Source: an uncultured Eubacterium sp.
Lineage (GTDB): Bacteria; Bacillota; Clostridia; Lachnospirales; Lachnospiraceae
DNA: 35,454 nt
Reading direction: 5' to 3'
NCBI GenBank assembly: GCA_948470065.1
Contig: CAOKNO010000026.1
Span: 1 to 35,454 of the forward strand
Below the pieces are notes generated by a model. It had not been told where the DNA came from, searched no databases, and worked only from the letters and a program-made list of their open reading frames with translations. Shown here in pieces: positions 8,036 to 16,459 of the stretch (positions are counted from its first letter, which is position 1; the number at the start of each line of letters is the position of its first letter). The translations under genes were made by a program, and so were the position numbers.

Positions 8036-9304
8036 CTATCTTGCAGAAATGCCTTCCACCATCTCATCTAGCTGCTCCTGTAAGTCTTGGCCGGAAGGAT
8101 TTCCTTTCGCCATGTTTTCCGCAAATACAATAACGGGATCCCAAAACTTGCCGCCTACCCTCTGGAGCTGGGAAAATTCTGACTGCTCTAACAGAGCGGC
8201 GATTGCAGGCGACTGCCCGATCTCGTCGGAAGCTGCAACTACTATATTTGACGGGCCTTGCCCGCGCATTTTAAAACGGAGCCTTTGGTTCTCTTCATTC
8301 GTAATCCATTCCGCAAGCCTGGCTGCCCATTCTGGGTGTTTGGAATAGGCGTTTACCCCGACTAGCTTACAGCCAGAGAACGAAGCCATCTGCACCTGTT
8401 TGCCGTTACAGCTATATGTGGGCAGCTTGGATGCTCTGGTATCCTCTCCCCAGGCTTCCTCTACCGTAATGGCGTTCCATACGCCGCTGACGCCCGCTAC
8501 TATGGAACCATTCTTTACGCCTTCTACAAATTCCTCGTCGGTACAACTGACAAAGCCAGGGCTTTCTGCAATCTTTATCATTGCCTGGGCTACGTCGATC
8601 CCCCGGATTTCTCCGTCCGCCTGGTTCCAGGTGCAGTAATTGGTAATCCCATCCTCATTTAAGCCGACTTGAAGCCCGGTATTCCCAAAGAACGAATATA
8701 CATACCATGCCGAAGACCAGTCCATAGCAAATAATTTCTTCTTTGCAGACGCGGCTTTTAATATGCCGTCCAGCGTCTTCGCCTGTTCTTCTGAGACGTA
8801 TTGCTTGTTATAATATAAAAAATATCCGTTATCCGCGGTCAATGGATATGCATACAACTGACCGTCTACTGTGGCCGCCTCCGTTGTGCTTTCAAGGTTC
8901 CTGCCTTGGATTTCATCTGCTTGTTCAATGGGCTCTAACGCCCCCGCAGCCGCCAGGGTATTTAACTGATCGTCTGCAAAGGTAAATACGTCCGCGCCAG
9001 CCTCCAATCCGCCGATCAGCGCATCCTTACACTGGGATTCCCCCTGCACCTCAAATGAAATCTCAAACTCTGCCTGCCCCTGGTAGTTTGCCTGAAAGCT
9101 CTGGAGCATCTGATCCATCAATTCAGTATCTTCCTCCGCCCCCCAGACCACCAGTTCCACTCTTTGGGATCCGGTATCCTCCACATCCGTTTCTTCTTCC
9201 ACATCTGTTTCTTCCCCCATATCCGTTTTCCCTGCCAAGCCACATCCTGTTAGCGCTGCGGCGCATAGGATCCCGAGAAGAAATCCATATACTCTCTTTC
9301 CCAT
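8036..9304 (-). CDS. Extracellular solute-binding lipoprotein (ABC sugar-binding family 1)
   Basis: A 422-residue lipoprotein. The lipobox is L18-T19-G20-C21, so it would be anchored by lipidated C21. An acidic linker with a near-repeat (EETDVEEETDVED) follows at about 32-43, then the two-lobed sugar-binding fold (VELVVWGAEEDTELMDQML; ADVFTFADDQL; NGYFLYYNKQYV). Such proteins normally feed an ABC importer, but no permease or ATPase gene is adjacent. The next gene in the same direction is an MCP, so this may be a chemosensory binding protein or may serve permeases encoded elsewhere. Start supported by GGAG 5 bases upstream and a strong promoter 38 bases further up. The stop codon lies in the target duplication of MITE copy A. 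Confidence 0.9.
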   Translation of the reverse strand: MGKRVYGFLLGILCAAALTGCGLAGKTDMGEETDVEEETDVEDTGSQRVELVVWGAEEDTELMDQMLQSFQANYQGQAEFEISFEVQGESQCKDALIGGLEAGADVFTFADDQLNTLAAAGALEPIEQADEIQGRNLESTTEAATVDGQLYAYPLTADNGYFLYYNKQYVSEEQAKTLDGILKAASAKKKLFAMDWSSAWYVYSFFGNTGLQVGLNEDGITNYCTWNQADGEIRGIDVAQAMIKIAESPGFVSCTDEEFVEGVKNGSIVAGVSGVWNAITVEEAWGEDTRASKLPTYSCNGKQVQMASFSGCKLVGVNAYSKHPEWAARLAEWITNEENQRLRFKMRGQGPSNIVVAASDEIGQSPAIAALLEQSEFSQLQRVGGKFWDPVIVFAENMAKGNPSGQDLQEQLDEMVEGISAR

Positions 9305-9342
9305 ATGTACTCCATCCTTTTTGTTCCAAATTCTTACTTTGT

Positions 9343-9371
9343 ATTATACCATTGATACGATTTACTTGCAA
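9343..9371 (-). promoter_or_regulatory. Predicted sigma-A promoter of the solute-binding protein gene
   Basis: Minus strand: TTGCAA (9371-9366), a 17-base spacer, then a perfect TATAAT (9348-9343). It may also drive the downstream MCP and GH43 genes. Confidence 0.8.
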
Positions 9372-9399
9372 TAAGGGCGTCCCAAACGAAGCCATGACG

Positions 9400-10753
9400 C
9401 TACGCCTTTTTCCAAGAGATCGTGACGCGCACTGAAGTCTTGTTTTTCCCTACGCCAGACGCCTGGAATTTCGTTATCTCGGGCTTTCCCAACGATGTCT
9501 GTATAGGATTTTGCCATACCAGTATGGCGTGCCTGCCTGCCCCTGTTTTGTTTCACGGCTGTTGCACTGGCTGCAGAACCGTTCCATCTCATACGTCCCC
9601 CCGACATAAGACCATCCGCCGTAAGCATGGCTTACTTTGGCAACCAGCGTATCCCCTTCCTTTTTTACACAAGGCAGGGCTTTTTTGAATTGTGACCTGG
9701 GCTGCGCTTGCCGCTCCTGCCTGGCCATAATTGACGCCTGCCAAGTACACGCCGCTGTTATTTTTACCACATAGATATTCCCATTTTCACTAAAGGACAG
9801 GAAGCTTGGCGACGCATACAGGCTGTCTGTATAATCATTTGTCACAACATCATTTGTGGCGTCGATAATCAGCCACTCATTTCCAATATACGCCATACAG
9901 TTCCCTGTTTGTTTCGCTTCCTCCAGTCTTCAGATCGACAAAGGTACGCCCAAATTCCACGGCATAATCGTACGCATCAGAAGGCTTATGCCCATAAATT
10001 ACGGCATTTTTACAAATCGTATCCGCATCCCGCATAATGCGGCAGCCTGGATTCTGCACGGTCACCTTTTTCAAGGTAACGCTGCCCATCGCTTTGTATT
10101 CCACCATCGTTGTACGCTCTGGAAGCGTGACCTCCTCTAAATATTGCAGGAATGAAAACGCACGGTAGCAGATTGTCGTAACCGTATCGGGAACGGTATA
10201 TTCCCGCCCAGCGCGGCTTGGCGCATAAAGCACCAGTTCAGTCTCCGCCTGGTTGAACACGACATTATCAACAGAACAGTAATAAGGGCTTCCCTCCTGT
10301 ACCGTAAGGATGGAAACCGCCGGGCAGGACGTATATACTTCGCTTAATTCCCGAACCGTTTTGGGTATAAGGACCTCCCGTAATTTCTCACAATATACAA
10401 TGACTGCACGGTTTATCGATTCACAAGCATCCCCAAAATCAACGCTCTCTAGCGATGTACAGTAACAAATGATTTCACCATCCATGGTCTTTATGTGGTT
10501 TAAATCCAGCGATTGGATATAGGGATTCCGGCTAAAACAGCCTGCCCTGGCAGCCGTTGCACTGTCTGGAACCAGATAGGAACTGTCCTTCTTGACCTGT
10601 GGGTAGTTGTAAATGGTACGCATATCCTTGGAAAACAGTACGCCGTCTTTTGAAGCATAAGCTTTATTACCCGAATGAACCTGTATGGTTTCTAACACCT
10701 TTAAATACGAGAACCCATGTAAGACGCCGTTTCCAGTTTTTCCCTTTCATCAT
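9400..10753 (-). pseudogene. Decayed secreted LRR_5 / transglutaminase-like surface protein
   Basis: An intact ribosome site (AAGGAG) and start (ATGATG at 10753) encode a signal-peptide start, MMKGKNWKRRLTWVLVF, which goes out of frame within about 30 codons. A neighbouring frame (to 9877) then encodes about 270 residues of BspA-like LRR_5 repeats (ETIQVHSGNKAYASKDGVLF). From 9901 another frame encodes GNCMAYIGNEWLIIDATNDV, resembling the C-terminal part of transglutaminase-like surface proteins. Further frame changes follow (SGVYLAGVNYGQAGAASAAQ; PEITKFQASGV) to a stop at 9400. At least four frame breaks are needed, so this is a remnant with internal deletions. It lies directly downstream of two intact proteins of similar make-up. 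Confidence 0.75.
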
Positions 10754-10793
10754 ACCTTCTCCTTCTTTCCCAAATAAGTGCAAATACCAACTG

Positions 10794-12257
10794 CTACCGA
10801 AGCCTCTTTGTAAGACCCGCCTTTTTCAGCAGCCTTTTATATTCCGCCTTCCTGGATGCCGGGGCTTTCAGCTTGATGGAAGAAACCAATTTCCCGGTAT
10901 TCCGAAAAGCGCTCTTCCCAAAAGATTTCCCGTTCAGCTTCTGGCTTTTGATGGTAATTTCAGATACATATCCGTTATCTGCAAATGCCTTCTGCCCAAT
11001 GCTAGATACATACTTCCCTATGCTTATTTTCCGGATCTGTTTCCCTGGCAGGGCATTGCAAAAAGCGCCTTTTTTTATTGCTGTTACAGGATATTTTTTC
11101 CCACAAACGGTTACTTTATCTGGAATTACGATTTGATTGGGATGGGACGTAAATTTAATGCCAGACGCCGTCAGTTTTTTATCCTTGTAAATATAGGTGA
11201 TCCCATCGACCTGATACGATTTCCCATTTTTGGGCTTCTGTTCCTTTCCAGAATTACCAGAACTGCCCACCTTATGCGCTACCGTCTTGCTCCAATCCGA
11301 ATAATATGTCTTGCCGTTTAAGGCTTTCTTATAAGTACGGAGTTGAAAATAAAAGGTTTTCCCACGAGAGAGATGCTTGCTGAACGTGCATCCCTCTGTA
11401 GGGATACCCATAAACACCACCATTGGGGTTTTTACTTTATATACCTTTGATTTAAAATTCCGATCCATGGAATAACGTATCTGGAAACCGCCTATTTTAT
11501 CATAACCCCAGTCCAAACCTTCCCATCTTACATTAACGGTATGGTCATTTTTCAAAGGCTCCCATGGAATAACCCGATCTTCCGTTATTTTTGAAATTTC
11601 AGCCCCTTTCATTTTGAACTCGATTGAAAAAGTTGCAGAGGCTGCCTGATAGGAATCTGTTTCTTCTGCCCTTACTTTTATCTTCACTGTACCAAGAAAG
11701 CCATTTTTTACCCGAACCGAACAAGATTGCAAGCCATCTTTTTTCACAGAAACGCCTTTTGTCGTGGTAGAGAACTGAAGCGGTACAAATCCTTTGTCGT
11801 TAAAATAGATCTGACTGGTGGTGGCTTCCGAATATGTATAAATTGTCTTGTAATAAGAATCTAGTGAAAGCTTATTTTTTGCCTTTTTTATTTCAAAGGT
11901 AGCCGTCGCCCGGCTGCCCTCATAAACGCCTTTTCCAATAATTGTGATTTCATGTACCCCTACGGTAGATGCAGTAGAACCATAAAGCGTATAATCTATC
12001 CCCTGCGATAAGATAACGCCGCCGTCCTGGATGGTTACTTCAGGCTCGCAGATATATCCAGTATAATAAAAAGATTTCTGAGAAAGCGTTATCCTACAAG
12101 CGCTGATATCCTTAACGGCAGCAAACGCCTTCTGCCCCGGAATCAGGAGCATTAAAGCCAGAATACCAAACACACCTAGCCACAGCAAGAAATCCAGCAT
12201 TATTTTTTGCTTATCCGCCTTTGTTGTTTCCCCATAATATGCCTTAATAAGATTCAT
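10794..12257 (-). CDS. Secreted Ig-like / fibronectin III / LRR_5 surface protein
   Basis: A 487-residue protein of unknown specific function. An N-terminal hydrophobic segment (about 20-46, ending GQKAFAA) is a signal peptide preceded by a long cytoplasmic-looking stretch. Next come Ig-like modules at about 50-215, with the recurring form SFYYTG ... VTIQDGG ... IDYTLYG. A fibronectin III-like module covers about 220-330 (GGFQIRYSMDRNF; GKTFYFQLRTY). BspA-type LRR_5 repeats at about 345-487 (VTAIKKGAFCNALPGKQI; VSSIGQKAFADNG) end in a basic tail. Start supported by GGAGG 7 bases upstream. The preceding 834-residue gene ends 11 bases away, so they form an operon. Adhesion or host or polysaccharide contact is plausible for LRR_5 proteins but is not shown here. 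Confidence 0.8.
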   Translation of the reverse strand: MNLIKAYYGETTKADKQKIMLDFLLWLGVFGILALMLLIPGQKAFAAVKDISACRITLSQKSFYYTGYICEPEVTIQDGGVILSQGIDYTLYGSTASTVGVHEITIIGKGVYEGSRATATFEIKKAKNKLSLDSYYKTIYTYSEATTSQIYFNDKGFVPLQFSTTTKGVSVKKDGLQSCSVRVKNGFLGTVKIKVRAEETDSYQAASATFSIEFKMKGAEISKITEDRVIPWEPLKNDHTVNVRWEGLDWGYDKIGGFQIRYSMDRNFKSKVYKVKTPMVVFMGIPTEGCTFSKHLSRGKTFYFQLRTYKKALNGKTYYSDWSKTVAHKVGSSGNSGKEQKPKNGKSYQVDGITYIYKDKKLTASGIKFTSHPNQIVIPDKVTVCGKKYPVTAIKKGAFCNALPGKQIRKISIGKYVSSIGQKAFADNGYVSEITIKSQKLNGKSFGKSAFRNTGKLVSSIKLKAPASRKAEYKRLLKKAGLTKRLR

Positions 12258-12268
12258 TTTAATCCCTC

Positions 12269-14773
12269 CTATTTTCCAATATCTAATTTATACACCGTAG
12301 CACGTTTTGTTCCGTCTGCTGTCGTCCAGTAAACACAGCCGTTCCTGTACTTGATTTCTTCACACTCGTTTAACAGGATATTTCCTATTTTCGTTGCTTT
12401 CTGCAGTATTTTCCCAGAAGCAGAAAGCACCATATAATAGCTTTCTATATTGTTGCCTGTTTCCTTTTCCCATAAAATAAGAATCCGATCCTTTTCCATA
12501 ACAACAAGATTGCAGGCAACTACGGAAGCGTTTTTATAATTTGTAAGCCACTGGATCCCTGTGTCCGTATAAGGTTTTCCACAGGAAGTCCCTTTTCGTT
12601 TCTTTCCCTTTAGGATAGAAGCTTTGGTAATCGGGCTAACGATCTGCAAAAAAAGCTGATGATTTTCCTTCTTATAATTTTGGTTCATAGAAGGTGCAGA
12701 AACGCATGCCATTGCAATGCCAGAAGATACCTCGCCAACCCCTCCAAGACGCGCTTCTGTCCAGTTCAAACCGGAATCTCCATGGAAATGGAAGGTACAG
12801 GCATTCCAAGGATGCGTGTTCCCCACTTCCTCTAAATCAAACCCCCGCGGATAAGCATCTCCCAAATTTGCAAACAAGACGTCCCCATTGGAAAGTGCAA
12901 GGACACGCTGATCGAAGGAATGGCTGACATAATTCTCATAATCCTTAAGGGCTTTCATCGTTTTGATATCAACGCTAACCACACCGTTTGACTGATGGCC
13001 GTTATTCATCAGCCTTGCATAAGAGCACACCAGGATATTCCCCTGATACGTGACGGCGCAGTTCCCCGCGTCAAATGGGTCCTGCGTATCAAACAACTCC
13101 CCTGTATTGCGGAAATTGCAGCTTTTGATAAATTTCCCGCTTTTGCTGTATTTTGATACCGCTAAAACGATTTTACCCTGACGCGCTCTTTGCCCCCAGA
13201 CAATATAATAATTCCCATCCGGGCCGCAGCTTACGCTCCCTACCTTCTCATGCTTCTTTTTCATTTTTAACGTCTTCTTAATTTTAAGGCTTGCATTGTC
13301 AAGCGTACTGATATAGACGTATCTCCCTCTGCTGTATGCAATCGTATACCGCCCCTTAGAATCAAAGAAATCACTGATCCCTGATACCCTCGCATATGCG
13401 TCGTGATTAAGGTAATTCCCCGTCAACGCCTCTGCCTTCAGATGGATTGTCCTCTTTTTTATTTTCACTGGCTTGGAATTTTGTACCGCCTGCTTCTTGG
13501 AGTTTGTATATGCGGTCATAGAAATTGGGATTGAATCATACGTCTTTCCTTGTACCTTCTGAAAAGCGGCAACCTGATAATTGTAACGAGAACCCTTCTT
13601 TAATTTACGGTCTGTGTATGTATTTGTCTTTCCTTTCTGGATTACAGCAATTTTCTTATATTTCTTAGAGGTGCCTTTGGAACGGTAAATAACATAACCT
13701 GACGCACCGTTTACCTTCGTCCAGGTAATCTGGATGCTGGAAGAAGAAATATTCTTCGTAGTGCATATTTGAGCCGGCGCATTTGGGACTACATCATAAG
13801 ACGCGCGTTTACTTCCGGTATATCCATACTTGTTGCCAGTTACTGCCGTTAAAGTTACCGTCTTCGTCCCTACGTTCCCCCGTTCCTCATAAGACGGCCA
13901 AAAACAGGTATAATCACTGCCTTCTTCTAATGTCCTGCCGTTTAATTTTACATAGACAGACTGGTCATACGCATTCTTTTGTGCGATACTTTTTTTCAAA
14001 AAGGTAACTTTTGCATTCGAAAGATTAATACCATCTATCAGGCTGATCTTCGCGTTATGCTCCTTTGCAAACTTATACGCATTGGAAGAAAGAGAGCATA
14101 CAAACGTAATTTTGGGCACACCATAAAAAGCCGAATCACCAATCAAAGTATCCTTCCCCTTTATAATCACCTTATTGATGGCATAGCAGTAATAAAAAGC
14201 ATTTGGTTCAATATTCTGTATGGAATCTGGAATGGTTACTTCCATAAGATTTGGACAATAAACAGCATAGGAGGCAATGGAAACAACAGGCTTCCCATCC
14301 AATGTGGAAGGGATTACCAACTGCTCTTCCTCACCCTCATAATCTGTAATTGTAACTGTACCAGATGCAGATACCTTGTATTCATACCCTCCAGATGTTA
14401 ACGCTTCTGCCTGGGGCAAAGACGTTTCCCCTGTTCCATCAACTACAGCCTTATCTTTCATTGTTTCGCCTGTATCCTGTTTGAAACCATGGTTTTCTTC
14501 TCCAGATGTATTTTGTATCGGATCAGCCTCTTCCTTTTCCGGAATTGCTTGTACAGGATCCTTCTCTTCTAGAACCGCTTGTGCAGGATCTTTCTCTTCT
14601 AGAACCGCTTGTGCAGGCTTCTCTCCTTCCTCTTCTACCTCTAGCATTTCAAGAGAATCCTCCTGCCCGGATTGAACTGATACAGGCATTACAACGGAAG
14701 CTTCTAAGAAACATACACACCCTAAAATACATGCCAATATTTGAACCCACCTTTTTCCCTTTTCACATTCCAT
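12269..14773 (-). CDS. Large secreted LRR_5 / fibronectin III protein with a propeller-like C-terminal half
   Basis: An 834-residue secreted protein. Residues 1-33 are a signal peptide (ILACILGCVCFLEASVVM). An acidic linker at about 45-118 holds tandem copies of PAQAVLEEKD. LRR_5 repeats lie at about 128-248 (LVIPSTLDGKPVVSIASYA), an Ig-like module at 250-330, and fibronectin III at 332-424 (SIQITWTKVNGASGYVIYRS). The remaining roughly 400 residues are rich in beta-strand repeats such as GRYVYISTLDNASL and DGNYYIVWG, suggesting a beta-propeller, though the family is not recognised. The ATG at 14773 has AGGAGG 9 bases upstream. It follows the AAA-ATPase gene by 15 bases and precedes the 487-residue protein by 11. 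Confidence 0.82.
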   Translation of the reverse strand: MECEKGKRWVQILACILGCVCFLEASVVMPVSVQSGQEDSLEMLEVEEEGEKPAQAVLEEKDPAQAVLEEKDPVQAIPEKEEADPIQNTSGEENHGFKQDTGETMKDKAVVDGTGETSLPQAEALTSGGYEYKVSASGTVTITDYEGEEEQLVIPSTLDGKPVVSIASYAVYCPNLMEVTIPDSIQNIEPNAFYYCYAINKVIIKGKDTLIGDSAFYGVPKITFVCSLSSNAYKFAKEHNAKISLIDGINLSNAKVTFLKKSIAQKNAYDQSVYVKLNGRTLEEGSDYTCFWPSYEERGNVGTKTVTLTAVTGNKYGYTGSKRASYDVVPNAPAQICTTKNISSSSIQITWTKVNGASGYVIYRSKGTSKKYKKIAVIQKGKTNTYTDRKLKKGSRYNYQVAAFQKVQGKTYDSIPISMTAYTNSKKQAVQNSKPVKIKKRTIHLKAEALTGNYLNHDAYARVSGISDFFDSKGRYTIAYSRGRYVYISTLDNASLKIKKTLKMKKKHEKVGSVSCGPDGNYYIVWGQRARQGKIVLAVSKYSKSGKFIKSCNFRNTGELFDTQDPFDAGNCAVTYQGNILVCSYARLMNNGHQSNGVVSVDIKTMKALKDYENYVSHSFDQRVLALSNGDVLFANLGDAYPRGFDLEEVGNTHPWNACTFHFHGDSGLNWTEARLGGVGEVSSGIAMACVSAPSMNQNYKKENHQLFLQIVSPITKASILKGKKRKGTSCGKPYTDTGIQWLTNYKNASVVACNLVVMEKDRILILWEKETGNNIESYYMVLSASGKILQKATKIGNILLNECEEIKYRNGCVYWTTADGTKRATVYKLDIGK
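14551..14610. repeat. Two tandem 30-base repeats encoding PAQAVLEEKD-type units
   Basis: 14551-14580 and 14581-14610 match at 28 of 30 bases. They encode the acidic linker after the signal peptide of the 834-residue protein; a diverged third unit (PVQAIPEKEE) lies next to them. Copy number may vary between strains. Confidence 0.85.
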
Positions 14774-14788
14774 AACTTTTATCCTCCT

Positions 14789-16377
14789 TTACACAACAGC
14801 TTCTATAATAACCCGCCCCTCTATCTGGATCCTCCTGACGCCCGTTTTCTTCTGCTTATTGAAATTAAAACTGACCAGATATCCTTGTTTTGTATGGTAC
14901 AATTCCAGATAATCCATAAGCTGCTTTTCCCCTCTTCTGTGATACTCCTGCCCGCGCCAGATCTTTAACTCTATCACATGCTGCTGCCCGCCATAATCTA
15001 CAATTACATCCGTCCGCCTATTTGTCCGTGTCCTCGCTTCAATATAATAATTCCCAACGCCATTGATAATTGGCTTCAAATACAGCAAGAAAAGGCTGCG
15101 CCCGTCCTCTTCCAAAAATTTTTCGTTGTATTCCGGGAAAACCTCCTCATAATAATCTACAAATTTCTGAAGGACTAATTCCATATCCAACCTTCCATCC
15201 TTCACAAAACGGTTTCCATTTCCCCCACCATGCCCTGTTATCCCTTCTAATTCCTTCTTCCTGGATTTTTCTGCCAGGAAACCATTGTATAGCCTGGTTT
15301 CAAATATCCGGTTCGCTACGCTTACGATATGGTTCTTTATTTCCACAAACCCAAACATTGCCGCCATCCGGATCCCAAGATCCCCAGGGATATATTCTAT
15401 CACCTTCCCTTCCAACAATAACTCCTGCAGCATCCCCTTTAAATCTGGATAGTCCAAAAGCTTATTATCCAACGATTCAAACAGCGTATTGTCCTCCGAC
15501 AGTATGATGCGTACTGCTGCAAGAAATCCCTCTCTTGTCCATGCTGCCTCCCTGTCTGGAAACCCTATGCTCCCTGGGATCTTTTCATCCATCAGCTTAC
15601 AGAGATAAGACACTAAAAATGGATACCCAGATGTATAATCATAGATCTGCCGTGCCAACAACTTCGTATCCATCTGGATCTGATAGTCCTCACGATACTC
15701 TTTCAGCATTTTGGCAATCCCTGCTTCTTCCAGGCTCATATCAACGTCAAAGTCGGCTGCAATATTCCATGGGCTGTTCATTTTATATTCCGGCACAGAT
15801 TTATCTGCCAGGTTTTTCATATCATATACTCCAGCCAGTATAACGGAATGGAATGCTGGCTTCTTCTCCCTTGCAATGTAATATCCCCGCAATTGCGACA
15901 AGAAATCCAAAAATACCGGATAGCGGCTTCCACTATCCGCTTCATCCACCAAAAGCACGATCTTTTCTGTAGCAGATCCGCACCATTTACTCAAGCATCG
16001 GAACAACATGGAAAGCCTGTTCTGTTCCCCTTCCCCTTGTGCAAACAGTTCCAATTGCCTCTGGATATCCGCCGGGATCTCCCCCTGGCATCCCCCTTCT
16101 AACAGTTCCAAACAGAAATTTCGGACAAATGACGCTTCCATCTGGAAGTCAGCGGCGCCAAATACCTGGAAATCCAGGCTGATTACCGTATATTCCTGCT
16201 TCAAGGATTGTTCCAACGCATAAAGTGTCGTTGTCTTCCCATATTGGCGGGCACAAGTTTTTGTAAAATACTGTCCCTGATCCACCATAGCCTTTATCTT
16301 ATTTATTTTTCCCCCATATCTACCATATAGTGTATTCCTGGAATACACCCAGCGCTGATATTAAATACCTTCCCCAT
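14789..16377 (-). CDS. AAA-ATPase-like protein with PD-(D/E)XK nuclease-type C-terminus, N-terminal frameshift
   Basis: Belongs to the AAA-ATPase_like (PF09820) plus PDDEXK_9 architecture common in Bacteroidetes and Lachnospiraceae; biological role unknown. Seen in the sequence: a P-loop variant ARQYGKTTTL, a Walker B-like strand IVLLVDEAD, and a C-terminal nuclease-like core with VIVDYG and VIELKIWRG. The main frame lacks the expected N-terminus. That sequence is present from ATG 16377 (GGGAGG 4 bases upstream) as MGKVFNISAGCIPGIHYMVD, and runs into TAA after a GGGGGAAAAA run (16306-16315). One extra A there would join it to INKIKAMVDQGQYF. So it is a single-base deletion, a recoding site or a sequence error. 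The gene ends 15 bases before the 834-residue protein and follows csm6 by 82 bases. The nuclease activity is untested. Confidence 0.8.
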
Positions 16378-16459
16378 AATCCCTCCCTTAAGCATCCTGC
16401 AAAATGCTCGCTTTGCCATTCCCCCACACTACTTCTCACTTACTGCTTCGCAATCCAGA

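Noticed and set aside
14789-16377. AAA-ATPase/PD-(D/E)XK gene as a CRISPR accessory effector
   Set aside because: It follows csm6 closely, but this family is scattered in many unrelated contexts, so nearness alone is not enough. It is described as a neighbour only.
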